Source: Adiantum capillus-veneris (taxonomy: Eukaryota > Streptophyta > Polypodiopsida > Polypodiales > Pteridaceae). Taken from it: 64,000 bases of DNA. The stretch's first letter is position 1. Each line of letters begins with the position of its first letter. The DNA is taken from assembly GCA_014529385.2 (NCBI GenBank), contig CM043952.1:154765557-154829556 (forward strand), read 5' to 3'. The position numbers and the translations under genes are program-made. The notes beneath the pieces were generated by a model, which worked only from the letters and a program-made list of their open reading frames with translations, did no database searches and was not told the DNA's origin. Of this stretch, positions 8,090 to 18,931 are shown piece after piece.

Positions 8090-10090
8090 CTAGTATCTAA
8101 CTTCTTTATTGTGGGTTTGGACAAGGATGGAAATACACCTATAATTATTATTGTATATGTATCGTTCTATTAAAGAGGCTTTCAATGCAATGTGGCTGGT
8201 TAGTAATGAGTTGAAATCAATTTCAACTCTCTTCATCCTCAACATAGTCTCAAATCTGTCAGCAGCTCTCTCAGCTTCTGGCTTTTCTTCATTTAAGTGC
8301 CTCATCTCAAACTCAAGCTTTGAGCATTTACTTTCCAATGTCTGAATTGTATGGGCTGACTGATTTTCCAGAACTTCATGCCACAGGGATTGTGCCCCTA
8401 TATCTTGTTTCAACTTCTTGACTTGCTGCTCACTGTTCCTCAGTTCATCTTTTAACTTGGTCACTTCATAGTAGACACTCAGGCATCCAACATTTTTCCC
8501 AAAGCATGGACAATTGTATTCCAGGATGAGTGTATAAGCACTAAGCATCCATCATTGACCGTCACTGGTTCAGAGGCAACTGGCTCATAAATTGTAATAG
8601 GAGCCATATATGGTAATTTGGTAAAGTCAGATTTGTGCAGGACTTATCATCCTATGAGAGGATGAGTATGCAATTGTTGTAATCTGTCCGTCTTGGTTAA
8701 GGCTAAAGCCAATTCATTGAAAGGGATAGGAGTTTTACTAAGTGGACTAGCAGGTGTTGAACCTTTTCCCTTATCAGTATGAACTGCCAACTGCTCAGCA
8801 CTGGTCGTGTCTAGCTGGTCTTTGTCTGCACTAGTTCTATCTCGCTTACTGGTTGGTCCCAAAAGTAATCTTTACTAGAGATTGGTCTGCCTGGCCAACT
8901 GAAGTCTGGGCTACTGGAGATTTTTTAGTAGACACACTTGACTTTCTAATTGCTTTAGGAAAGCACCGATCTTGGCCAATAAAGTTTTTGGTCTTTTGGA
9001 ACTACCAACTTCCACCTGTGTGGCCTTTCTCTTCTGTCTAGTGAGAGCCAACTGAGTACCTGGGGTTTCTTCATTTGAGGATAATTCAACATTGCTAGTT
9101 GTTGAGATGGGTTTCTCACTCCAAGCCATCTGTACCTGGTCATGAGAATCAAGAGAAGTTGCCCAGTAAAGAACTGCCAGACATACCAGGCTTCAACTTA
9201 GCAGTTTGCTGAAGCACATTATGTGACAGAATCTGACACAAGTTGATTGAAACTGTGGCATCTAATCTCGTTGCCAGTAACATAGCAAATAGTTTCTCTG
9301 AGACATATGTGGGGTTATTTTTCAGAATCACAGCTTCAACCACAAATTGATAAGCAACTGGGACGTCCAGACCCGCTGTTGGAACCCCTTCTGCACTGGC
9401 CTTATTCTTTTTCTTGGCTGCTTCATCTTCCTTCTGAGATGCACTTATCTGTTTTGTAGTGGCCACATTTGGCTTTGGCTCATTTGGCATCTTGAAAGCA
9501 TAAGCAAAGTCGTCCGGAGTTGCTCACACTTTCATACCATACACTACAGTGCTGTTGTCATCAGCATTGAAGGAATCAAGAACCTCCCTAATGATAGTTG
9601 TGTCAAACTCTATTCGTGTGGCTTGCACAACCACATGCAAATCCCAGAGTCGTAGCAACATTTTTTCTTGCTAAGTAAACAAACACCACTGTATATTACT
9701 ATGGGGAATAAGTTGTAGAGAAGCTTTGATAGAGGTGATAAGTGCCGAAGTTTGATCTTTAGTGTCTTGCATCTTCTTTGAAATTTTTCTTCTACCCATA
9801 CAAGGTAAAGACGATGACTCTATGGAAGAAGAAGAAGACTTACCTGAATATTCAAATCCATATCTAAGTGTGTCTGGTAAAGACAAACTACAATTGACTC
9901 TTTCTTTTGATGAAGAAGTTTGAGGTTGTAGGGAAGAGGCTTCAGAGCTTGGTGATGGAAAATGTGTAATAGCAGGCAGATGTCGCGCAGGAGACATATG
10001 AGGAAAAATGCCTACTGACCTTACTGTTATACACATTCTCACCATAAAAGCTACATTACTTACCATTTCTAGATTTCTGTGCACTGTCAA
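8090..10090 (-). pseudogene. Ty3-C additional 3' ORF: globular N-terminal domain, NLS, coiled coil
   Basis: Downstream of integrase on the minus strand a long non-pol reading path continues for about 2 kb. From 10090 to 9149 a single frame is broken only by two stops (near 9674 and 9510). It starts Ser-rich (SSSSSIESSSLP), then has an alpha-helical domain around LWDLHVVVQATRIEF and VAYQFVVEAVILKNN. After a frameshift comes a bipartite basic NLS (KRKATQVEVGSSKRPK), and at 8548-8090 a long coiled coil (VTKLKDELRNSEQQVKKLKQ). The helical part recalls plant-mobile-domain or putative-plant-transposon ORFs, which is inference. The place after IN is where Tat/Athila-type elements carry extra or env-like ORFs. 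No transmembrane segment is seen, so an envelope role is unlikely. Confidence 0.55.
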
Positions 10091-10143
10091 TGATGTGGAA
10101 TATATGCATTGGCTAATACTCTACATGTTCTTTGAAATGATTA

Positions 10144-11520
10144 TTACAGATAGTCCGGACTGGCCCTTTTCCCATAAAAACTGATACTGGCTCTAACACT
10201 TACTGATTCTGGTAATGACAGGGTTTTGTCGTGCTGAGACTTTTTTGACCCATTGACAGGCTCTAGTACTAGTTGTAGATGAAAAAGTCTTAAAATAGCC
10301 AATTTTGAGTTTTCCTGGCCTTCAGTTCCCAGAATATCTGTATCATTAGCCTTGGAAGTCTCTTTGTCATCTGAATAATATAGCTTGATCTTGGCCCCAT
10401 TATACACACCTGGTGGCAGTAATCCAGATAAATCTTTCAGCCTTATTGTGCCATTGGAAAACACCCAGTTCACTTCATATAGACCAGACCAAGCTATCTT
10501 TAAGTTTGGTTCTTAGGTCCCAATTTAGATTGATAGAGCGGAACCAAATCTGCTTTCTGAAACTCCCTAACTTTGATACGTCTATCATGCCAGTGTTTCC
10601 TTTTTTTTTGATGAACAATTTCCTTATCCTGCATAGCCCTCTGTCTTAATTCATCCAACCGTTTTCACTCCTCCAGTCTCCGTTTAAGGTTATGGTGGTT
10701 AAAATCTAATCCATATTTTACTGCCATCCTGAGGCTGGGAATTACAAATTTCATAGGTATGACAACTTCAGTTCCATACACCATTCTGAATGGTGTTAAT
10801 CCAATGGTGACCCTATAGTTTGTTCTAAATGCCCAGAGAGAAGTCTGGAGCTTCAGATCCCACTGGTGTGGCTCCTTCTACACAATCTTAGTGTGAATGG
10901 TCTTGACAATTTTTTTACTGCTCTCTGCTTGCCCATTGCAGCTGGGATAATATGGTGTGGATTTGCAACGCTTTACTGAGAGCATTTCCATTAGAATGTT
11001 CATAGTATCATTTAAAAAGTGTATTCCTTGATCAGACACAATCTCCACAGGACATCCATAACGGCATATAATATTTTCAAATAAGAATACAGAAGTGGAA
11101 TTCACGCTGTTGTCGGGAAGGGCCTTAGCTTCCATCCATTTGGTGACATAACAAGTGGCCATCAATATTTACCTATTCTTCCTTGGAGTAATTTTCTTGA
11201 ATGGACCCATGAAATCCTGACCCCATTTCATAAACACTCCCAGTGGCTGGACTAGAGTTAGAGGAGTCATATCTACTGCTGTGGGTCTACCCATCCTCTA
11301 GCATATATCACATGTCTTACAAAATATTTTGACATCGGATATTAAAGTTGCCACCACAATCCATCCTGCAAAATTTTCTTGTAAGTGATATCAGTGGAGA
11401 AATGTCCTCCAAAATCCCCATCATGTGCCTCTAAAATAACTTGCATTCTCCCTTCCATAGGCACACATCTTCAAAGAGCCCAATCTACTCCCAGTCTGTA
11501 CAATGATCCACCAATGATGG
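10144..11520 (-). pseudogene. pol: Ty3-C integrase
   Basis: Decayed integrase, read right to left. An HH/CC-like zinc region is scattered across about 11330-11500. The catalytic core is at 11165-10878, with the second acidic residue in EIVSDQGIHF and the glutamate in YYPSCNGQAESSKK. A core C-terminal part follows (LQTSLWAFRTNYRVTIGLTP, about 10850-10790), and a C-terminal beta domain ends as GLYEVNWVFSNGTIRLKDLS near 10470. It would insert element cDNA into chromosomal DNA. Several stops and frameshifts make it inactive. The C-terminal domain lacks a chromodomain. Confidence 0.75.
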
Positions 11521-11566
11521 TGAACTTCAGACTCTTAATAATCAGAGCCTTCTTCTAATTCTGTAT

Positions 11567-12692
11567 CTAGTTGTCTGGGAATCCTCCCTTAGAAAGAGAT
11601 TGATATGCATCATACAACTCTGGATCAGTTGTGTCTTCAGCTGACATCAAAAAAAGTTTTGCATCCACTAGATCATCTCTCAAGGACACCTTAGAGTAGA
11701 CATCCATACTCTTGGACAAGAAATCAACACCAAGGTGGGTTTTACCGGGCTTATGAAAAATGCGAAACTCACATTCTATCAGGAACATCATCCATCTTAT
11801 TAGTTTGCCTTGAATAATGAGTTTGTTAATAAAAAATAATAATGCCTGATGATCGACATAAAAATGAAATCGCTTGCCCAACAAATAGTGTCAAAATTTA
11901 GTATCACTAAAAACCATTCCTAAGGCTTCTCTTTCAGTAGTGGTATATCCTTGTTCAGCCTGACTCAATCTCGTACTGGCAAAATACATTCGATGGTCAG
12001 TTCTCCCTTCTGGCCATCGCCAGTCCTGAAGCATCTACATGTACATGAAAAATGACATCCCAATTTGGTTGTCGAAGTATTGACTTACTAATAATGGAAT
12101 TCTTCAAATTCTGAAAGCTCTCTTCACATTCAGCAGTCCAATTGAACTTGTTGCTCTTCTTTGTGAGCTCATACAAAGGTAATGCTTGGGAAGAAAACTG
12201 ATGCACAAATCTTCTATATAAATTGATATATCCCAAGAAAGAGCTTAGTTCTGATGCATTGCAGGGCGCCTTGGCCTGTTGAGCACACTGAATCTTGTCA
12301 TTGGCCATTTCTATACCATTCCTGGACAATACATGTCCGAGTAGCTGTACTTTCTAGACCAAGGAAACAAATTTGGATGGATTCAAACAAATCCACTTTT
12401 CCTGACAACGTAAATGCGTATTCTATGATGAATATACAACGAAGTCATCAATAAATATGGCAAGGAATTGGTGGAGAAATTCACTGCATATTTCCATGAT
12501 AAATCATTGGAAAGTCGTCGGAGCATTGCAAAGACCAAATGGCATAACCAGATACATGAATTCTCCCCACTCAATAATAAAAGTATAAGTTTTACTCCGG
12601 TCCTCAAAGAGTCTGATTGACATAGTCGTGAACAGCCTGTGTTGTTCGCAACCATGGGTGCCCCAGTAGCATCCCATATGCGCCTTCCACAT
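11567..12692 (-). pseudogene. pol: Ty3-C reverse transcriptase (fingers deleted) and RNase H
   Basis: RT is visible from the palm: WGEFMYLVMPFGLCNAPTTF, then the catalytic IFIDDFVVYSS (about 12440), the thumb with VQLLGHVLSRNGIEM, and FLGYINLYRRFVHQFS. RNase H follows with FHVHVDASGLA and, after a frameshift, HFYVDHQALLFF and the FHKPGKTHLGVDFLS end. The fingers and the first catalytic aspartate are missing: the protease tail runs almost directly into the palm near 12600, implying an internal deletion of several hundred bases. Stops and frameshifts are frequent. Confidence 0.8.
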
Positions 12693-12965
12693 CTAGTACT
12701 AGGAAACTAGTCTTGAACTTTTCTTTGCCCACCCTTATCTGCATACTCTCTATCATCCCAACTGCCTGCACAACTCGATGATCCGTCATTTGAACTTTAA
12801 AAGGTGTTGGTTTTAGATTTGTGATAGCCATTTTCTGTTGAAGGTGTGCCCCCAGGATATTTAATCATGCTCCTCCATCTAGTATGACACCAGATAGAGG
12901 CTCCCACTGTTTCCTAACCTTGTAATCTACCTGGATTACCGGCACTTCATCATCTCTGATAGCAA
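12604..12965 (-). pseudogene. Ty3-C retropepsin-like protease
   Basis: The active-site motif GVILDGGA is followed by a TGA-type stop and LNILGAHLQQ, then the flap-side segment MTDHRVVQAVGMIESMQIRV and the C-terminal GMLLGHPWLRTTQAVHDY. It is a typical Ty3 Gag-Pol protease with DGGA at the active site. The stop lies three residues past the catalytic Asp, so the copy is dead. Confidence 0.75.
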
Positions 12966-12999
12966 CTAAGTCAACTACTTTGGATTCCACTTCAGCCTT

Positions 13000-14304
13000 C
13001 CTTCGCTGTCAGATGAATCTTGCTGCTTCAGGTAAAGTTTTTCTAATATCATCTAGTTCAATTGTGAGTTTCTGAATTCTGCCACAAATCTTGACATGAA
13101 TTTCTTCCTTATCTTGATTAGAGTCATTATTAGAACTTGAAGAATCAAAAGTATCTGCACAGTACCATTCTTATTTTTTGGTGCCTTTAGTGCCTCTTTG
13201 AGTGTTTTCTGTTGCTATTATATCTGATTTAATGCTCCCTAATTCCTCCATCAGTCCCTGTACTGCAGTCACCATAGTCTCAGGAATCCCAAACCCTGAC
13301 TCATCTAGTTGTGCTTTACTAGAAGATGGGGCTGGTATCTTTTGAATGACCCGAGCATCAAAACTTTCTAGCTACTCTAGCAGTTTCTTGGCTAAATATT
13401 TTTGTGATCTTCGCCCGCTAGTTCTCTCTACTCCTGCCATTCATCAACTACCTTTTCTTTACCCTTTGCCTTCCACACCTCTCTTTGTTGAGCCCATTTG
13501 CTACTTTTAAGACTGACTAGTTTTTCCGGTTCATCTGGAATTTCCTCAATGACCACCCCTTTGCTACGTGTAACTGCTCCTACAGGAACTAGCTTTGGTG
13601 CCTTTGCCTTAGTAGATGCAATAGTAGGTGTTTCTGGAAACTGAGCCGCAAAACACCCATACTTGCCATAGTTCAGCCTTCGGTTCTAGAAATTATGACG
13701 ACCCCGGCCCCGGCCAGTACCCCCTTGGTACCTGCCGCGCCGAGTACCAGTACCACTAGTACCTGATTTCTCTTCTTGGGGTACACTGGTAGTCTCCACT
13801 CTAACTAGTTCAGCATTGGTAAATGCCACTACTACAGAAAAATCTTTTCCCTTCTTGAAGTGATGAATGTGAATGCCACAATTTTTCCATAAATAACCAT
13901 ATGCTTTTCAATAGGTACACTGCGTACATTCATTCGAAACATGATCTTTAGATTTACACTTTGAACACCAAGTTTCTATTCTTCTAATCGGTTGCCTAGT
14001 TTGGCTGATTTCAACAATCTGCCGCGCCATATCATCAATCTTCCTTGACCAGGACCCCTTCTTGGCTTTGTCTTTGCTCTTTTCATCTCAGCTGCTTTCA
14101 GAGCTACTAAAGGTCTTACTGGAATCAAAATTCTCAGTGGATGAACTACTACTATTGGACCTCCTCTTCTTGTGACTCCTCTCCTTCTTTGACTGTTGTT
14201 CAAGCTTCACGACGCATTGTACCAAATCATTGAATTTATTCATTGGTGTGGGCACCTCTTGTTCCCTAAGCTCTTTTGTGATGGTGGAATCTGTAGCTAC
14301 CTGG
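13000..14304 (-). pseudogene. gag: Ty3-C gag, C-terminal part with CCHC knuckle (left of the Ty3-B insertion)
   Basis: Reading from the Ty3-B insertion site leftwards: VATDSTITKELREQEVPTPM, then an Arg/Ser-rich tract, then a CCHC knuckle CSKCKSKDHVSNEC (about 13965-13920) followed at once by a second Cys/His cluster (CTQC ... CGIHIHHF). A Gly/Arg-rich segment (RRGRYQGGTGRGRGRHNF, about 13745-13685) and a Lys/Glu tail lead to the protease. The paired Cys/His clusters suggest a two-finger nucleocapsid. Frames are broken by stops. Confidence 0.65.
14301..14304. other. Target-site duplication of Ty3-B, left copy
   Basis: CTGG directly precedes the 5' LTR (TGATAG...), and CTGG directly follows the 3' LTR (...CCTCA) at 24995-24998. 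A 5-bp reading gives CCTGG against ACTGG, one mismatch. Four to six bases is normal for Ty3 integrases. Confidence 0.7.
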
Positions 14305-16506
14305 TGATAGCCGTTTTTTAGCTTTCCATAATTGCCATAGTAAGCTACGTCACCCTATCAAATCACTCAAACATTTTGGTTATCCCTACCATTTCACTGT
14401 ACATAGGCATGTGTGAGTTAGGGACTTTCTCAATATTTTCTTAAAACCCTCGGCTAGCTTGTCACTGGGCTAGTTGAGCCAAAAAATTAAATAAAATCAA
14501 AAAAATAAAAAATATTATGGCTCATTTGTGTGTAAATATTTCATTGTATATAGGGCCTAAATAAAAGGATTTTTCATAATTATTTTGGTATTTATTTAAA
14601 TATTTCTACCTATGGTGTGTTATTTATGCTATGTACATTGACTCACCATTACCATATTTTTTCTTACCATTTTGCATACTCTTTATTCCATATAAAAATA
14701 ATTTCATGCAAGCTTCTCTTATTTTTGGTGTAATTCCATCCCAACAAAAATCCAGAAAAACTAGTTCTATTTATGTGTATATTTTTTCACTATTGTGATT
14801 TTTTCATTCCTATATCTATTCTCTATTACTCTCATACATTAGACCACCAAAAAATATTCATCTTTTTATGCTAGACTTATAATGAGAGAGATTTATTTTG
14901 ACCCCTTTATATTTTTTCCACCTATATTATTTATATTTGACATATACATATTTTTTTAGACCCCTCAATATTTGATTTTCTTAGTTGTACTATTCACTTA
15001 TATCATGATCTCAACAATATCTTCAATGATAGACCTACCAAATAAGGTCAAGGGTATGTGGCATGCATGCATGCACCATGGGGAGCTCACTCTTGGAGGT
15101 ATTCAAAAGAATCATCCAAAGAAGGACCTCACAAGGACTTTGTGCAATGGAAAAAAGAGTCGGTTTTGTTGAATTTTTAAAGATCACATGCTCCCTGAAT
15201 TTGAAAAGGTGATACAAACAAAAGTTGTATCTCGTGAGCTGAAATTTTACCTTCAATTTTTTCATATTTTTTTGAGCTACGAGTTGTGAGCTATGATTTT
15301 ATTGGTAGACCCTATTTTGCCCATGCTATGCAGCCACACTCCCTCTTCCACTTTATCATTTTCCTCTTTCACACACACTTCTCCACTCATCATCCCCACC
15401 TCTCTCACCACTCCTCTTTGCACCCTACTCACCTTCTTCTCAACCTTGAAGAATAAGAGAAACCATGGTGAACTCATGTCTCCTACACACACTTCCATTC
15501 CAAAATTGACCACCTAGTTTCATTTTTCCTCATCCATATTACCCATATCTATAAAAAAAACCACAAAATTCAGCCTCTTCTCTTGAAAGACATCATCATG
15601 GTAATTGATTACTCATGTTCACTTACCTTGGCTCTCAAGGAAGGTCAAGAGTGGAGAAAAAACGTACTGTCAAAGCTAGTGGACCGTCAACAAGCGTCAA
15701 AATTGACCCTACTCAAGACACTTGGAGCATCAACATTGTAAGAAATCCATAATTTCTTACCTATTAAGAGTTTTTTCTTCCTTATTTGTATCCTACATGG
15801 ATACTCCCATGGTAAATATCCAATTCTATTTGTAAATTAATAAAATACTAACTCTACTAATTTACTAACACTAACCTACTATGAAAAGTCCTATCACCTC
15901 CACTTCTCTCCTCTAAGCTCAACCTCCTTAGAAGGAGCTCTTGAGTGGAATCTCATTGTCTTATGCATATGCATGTGTTGTATTAAGGGTGATTAGCAAG
16001 GGAACTCTATGCCATTGTAAGAGATAGTGATCATTCAATTGAGAGTAGGAAATCTATCATTTCTCCTACTAGTGTAAGCCCAACATTTGCTGAATCAAGG
16101 AGGGTGGGTTTGGACTAAGCTTGGATACTTTGTCTCTCTTCCAACGTAAAGTAATGGACAACAATGATGTGTAAGTGTCTTGGTGTTTTTTTTTAAAGTT
16201 CTTGATAGCTTGTCTCTGGGTGTTGTCATCAATTTAGCCATAAATCCCACATACTGTAAAAGGGCGACAGGGTGGAGAGGACTCCCCTGGCTTTAAGACA
16301 GTGATTGGGGTGGCTTTTCTTGTGATGTGTTGTGGTGTAATTTACTCAAGCTATGTTGAACAAATACTAATCTCACTTTCATTGGTCATGATAGATTTGT
16401 AAGAAGGTATTAATGCAAAAAGGACTCCCTCCCCCTTCTCTCTCTTTCTTACATATAATTGTGTTTTGCTTGATCATTGTCGATACATTTCAAAGCAGCC
16501 CGAGCA

Positions 16507-16556
<50 letters not shown>

Positions 16557-16730
16557 ATGCGTCCTAGTTCGCATCCAAAACTAGGTGGTGCCCCAAATTT
16601 GTGTAGGGTTAGGTTGCGGGTTTGTGTGTGTGTTTGTTGTTTTTTCCAACCCCAACCCAATTGAGCGGCATGGGAGTCTAGAAGGGTGCTTAGAGGCCAC
16701 TCTTCTTGTTGCCTGCCCCGAACCGCCTCA
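14305..16730 (+). repeat. 5' LTR of Ty3-B (2426 bp; lacks the TATA segment)
   Basis: Aligns along its length with 22332-24994. Start TGATAGCC and end CCGCCTCA are shared. Two length differences stand out: a 193-bp segment present in the 3' LTR (23942-24134) is absent here at the 15914/15915 junction, and the (CT)n tract is shorter (about 16510-16555). The missing segment holds the only good TATA box, so this copy probably cannot drive full-length transcription from its normal start. Confidence 0.92.
16510..16555. repeat. (CT)n microsatellite in Ty3-B 5' LTR
   Basis: Pure CT run at the same LTR position as the longer tract at 24732-24820, so the microsatellite was part of the element and has since changed length. 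Confidence 0.95.
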
Positions 16731-16733
16731 AAT

Positions 16734-16751
16734 TGGTTCCCCCACTGAGGA
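16734..16751 (+). promoter_or_regulatory. Primer binding site of Ty3-B
   Basis: TGGTTCCCCCACTGAGG starts three bases after the 5' LTR end and nearly equals the Ty3-A site. The shared CCCCCACTGAGG tail means both families prime from the same tRNA type. Confidence 0.8.
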
Positions 16752-16805
16752 CGGCTTGTGTATGTTTAGTGTAGGATCAATCTTTAGAATAGTCAAGTAG
16801 TTTGC

Positions 16806-17018
16806 ATGAATCACGAGAATTTGTATTATCCTTTCATTCGGATTGCAAGGCAAAAGGTATACATAATTGTTAGTACTAAGTTGCAATTTCAACGTGTAAT
16901 TTGTAGAATTTTAGGTCCCCTTAAGTTGGCAGAGATAAACGCATCAGTAAATCCCTTTATTTTGCCTCTCATTAGGTACGACCTTAGTTTGGACGTCTAT
17001 ATTTTTGTTTTGTTTTAA
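16806..17018 (+). CDS. Ty3-B leader microprotein copy 1 (70 aa, diverged)
   Basis: ATG-started ORF of 70 codons just after the primer site. It shares its spacing and the end NPFILPLIRYDLSLDVYIFV with the neighbouring copy (17040-17258) and with Ty3-A 2258-2485. The N-terminal half is diverged (YYPFIRIARQKVYII). It ends 21 bases before the next copy, so the pair arose by tandem duplication. No known family. Confidence 0.5.
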   Translation: MNHENLYYPFIRIARQKVYIIVSTKLQFQRVICRILGPLKLAEINASVNPFILPLIRYDLSLDVYIFVLF

Positions 17019-17039
17019 GCATTAGGTCATGCATAGACC

Positions 17040-17258
17040 ATGGATAATGGCCCAGGAATAGAGGTTTTCCCCTTCCATTTCACTCCACACATTAGAATAC
17101 ATGTTGCAATTAGTAGGAAGATCCACTTTCAACAATGTCTGGTGTTCATGTTTGGTGCCCAAAGAGTAGGAGAAATTCTGGCATCACCAAACCCTGTCAT
17201 CTTGCCTCTTATTGATTATCATAGGTCATTTGATGTGAATATTTTTATTTTGTTGTAG
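17040..17258 (+). CDS. Ty3-B leader microprotein copy 2 (72 aa)
   Basis: ATG-started ORF, intact over 72 codons, closely related to Ty3-A 2258-2485: FPFHF, HIRI, RKIHFQQ, FGAQRVGEIL, SPNPVILPLIDY and SFDVNIFIL are shared or conservatively changed. That an ORF this small stayed open in two families, while gag and pol next to it collected stops, suggests that it was under selection while the elements were active. The role is unknown. Confidence 0.6.
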   Translation: MDNGPGIEVFPFHFTPHIRIHVAISRKIHFQQCLVFMFGAQRVGEILASPNPVILPLIDYHRSFDVNIFILL

Positions 17259-17344
17259 AATAGATTGCAATTTAGAAAATATTACTGTGTAAATCTTAAA
17301 ATAATTAAAAAAACAAACAAAAACGTGTTGTCACCTTAAAACTG

Positions 17345-18341
17345 ATTCAATAGAGGCCCAACGCCATATATCTGGATATCCTCTTTTCTTGGGAGAGCCT
17401 GGAGAGGATGCATAATTATTTTTAGCAAATTTCAAGATGTCTTGTCGTATCAAGAGGATAGTAATTGATCAAGAACGCGTAGAGATGTTTGAAGTGGTCC
17501 TTAGGAAAGATGCTAGCACTTGGTTTGACTCGTTTCCTGAGGAAGTTAAAGCGAATTACACGGAAGTTGTGAATCATTTCAAGAGATACTTTTTTGACCC
17601 CCAAAACACTCAAAAACTATGGCAAGACATTGTTTCTCATAAGCAAAAATACTTAGATGACTACTACTTGTACAAGCAAGAGTTTCTACGTCTTTGGGCT
17701 GTATGGGTGAGAAATGTTGCTAACCCTGGTGATGGTGTAGAGTTCCTAAAGAAGGAGAGGTTCATAGCCGAACTCTTTCCTGACCTTAAGGTAAAAGTTG
17801 AGGCGGGTGCACCTGCTACCTTTGATGCAACTGAAACTAGGGGTGCTGAGAGATATATAAAACTCAAGTGCCTAAGGGGAGAGGTTCCAATAGAGGGTCA
17901 CAAGCATCAACATCTAGGGAGCTTCCTGAGGTAACGGCAGAAGTGATTGAGAAGTTAAATGAATCTTCATGCATCTTGTCAATTCACCTTGCACAAGCTG
18001 TAGGTCCAAAGGGACAAGTAAAGAAGTTTGAAGAGCGAGATTCACGACCTAGGAGAGTCTTGAAATGTTGGAATTGCGGTGAAGGAACTAGTCAGCAACC
18101 ACGGCTTCTACAAAGGCCAAATGGAGCAAGACCACCTCCACATGGAGTGGAAGGAGTTCCACCTTTGCCAGACCCAAATGTGCATGTGGTAGAGGTGACA
18201 AACTCAAAAGAGGTTGACATGGAAGCAAATGGCATTAAGCGTGGCCGGGGAAAAGGTACAGAGAAAGAAGGTGTCACATCACAGAGTGACCATGGACGAG
18301 GCAAGAAGGCAAAGGAGACCAAGGAAGCTAAGAGGACTTGA
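17345..18341 (+). pseudogene. gag: Ty3-B gag
   Basis: Begins with YPLFLGEPGEDA, homologous to Ty3-A FPNFYGKPGEVA, followed by a stop at about 17412. It continues through DASTWFDSFPEEVKANY, VVNHFKRYFF, DYYLYKQEFLRLWAVW and RFIAELFPDLKVKVEAGAP. Around 17870-17930 the frame shifts; the second frame holds KPRRVLKCWNCGE-like sequence (RRVLKCWNCGEG) whose knuckle is incomplete: the first Cys pair is present, but the following His and Cys are lost to a frameshift. A Lys/Arg/Glu-rich tail follows. Capsid and RNA-binding functions are therefore lost. Confidence 0.8.
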
Positions 18342-18877
18342 CGTCGTATCAATCTCCAAGACTTCCCTCTTGGACATGGAATGGCTCCATACAACCTATT
18401 GGAAGACATGAGAGGTAAGGGTCCTGATATCTCATGGCCTCAATTTCTTGCATTATGCCCACAAGTTAGGAGGGATTTAACAAAGGCAGTTAGCACTAGG
18501 AGAAAGGTAAAGAGAGTGTGCCTATTATAAAAATTGCACATGCTGAAATGAATGAGAATATTACACATGTGCTAGATTGTTACATCAACGGAAGATTGGT
18601 TAGGAAAGGTCTAGTGGATGGGGGTGCACAAATTTGCATCATGACAAAGGGACTCATGCAAAAACTAGGCATGCACATCCATGAGACACCTGAAATTAAA
18701 GTCAAGATGGCAAACAATAGAAAAGCTAGGTGTGTAGGCATTTGTAAAAATGTTTTTGTAGAGTCCTTTGGCATTAAGAAGGCAATGGATTTCTATGTCA
18801 TGTCTACCAAAGGAAATGGTTACCCATTTATCCTAGGAAGACCATGGCTAATGAAAATGAGAGATTTGCAGGATTAG
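18342..18877 (+). pseudogene. Ty3-B aspartic protease
   Basis: The linker DFPLGHGMAPYNLLEDM and ISWPQFLALC match Ty3-A. The protease has GLVDGGAQICIM at the active site, the KMANNRKARCVGI flap region and YPFILGRPWL at the C-terminus. A frameshift lies between linker and protease, and a TAG ends the domain at 18875. From 18518 on, the frame is the same one used by the whole of pol. Confidence 0.8.
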
Positions 18878-18931
18878 GAGAGTGGAAAATTAATTTTCAG
18901 GAATGCCAATCATAAGAAGGTTGTCTTTGAC

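Noticed and set aside
15293-15517. A 74-codon ORF conserved between 15293-15517 and 23320-23544
   Set aside because: It lies within the two LTRs of Ty3-B, so its conservation simply reflects LTR duplication at insertion.
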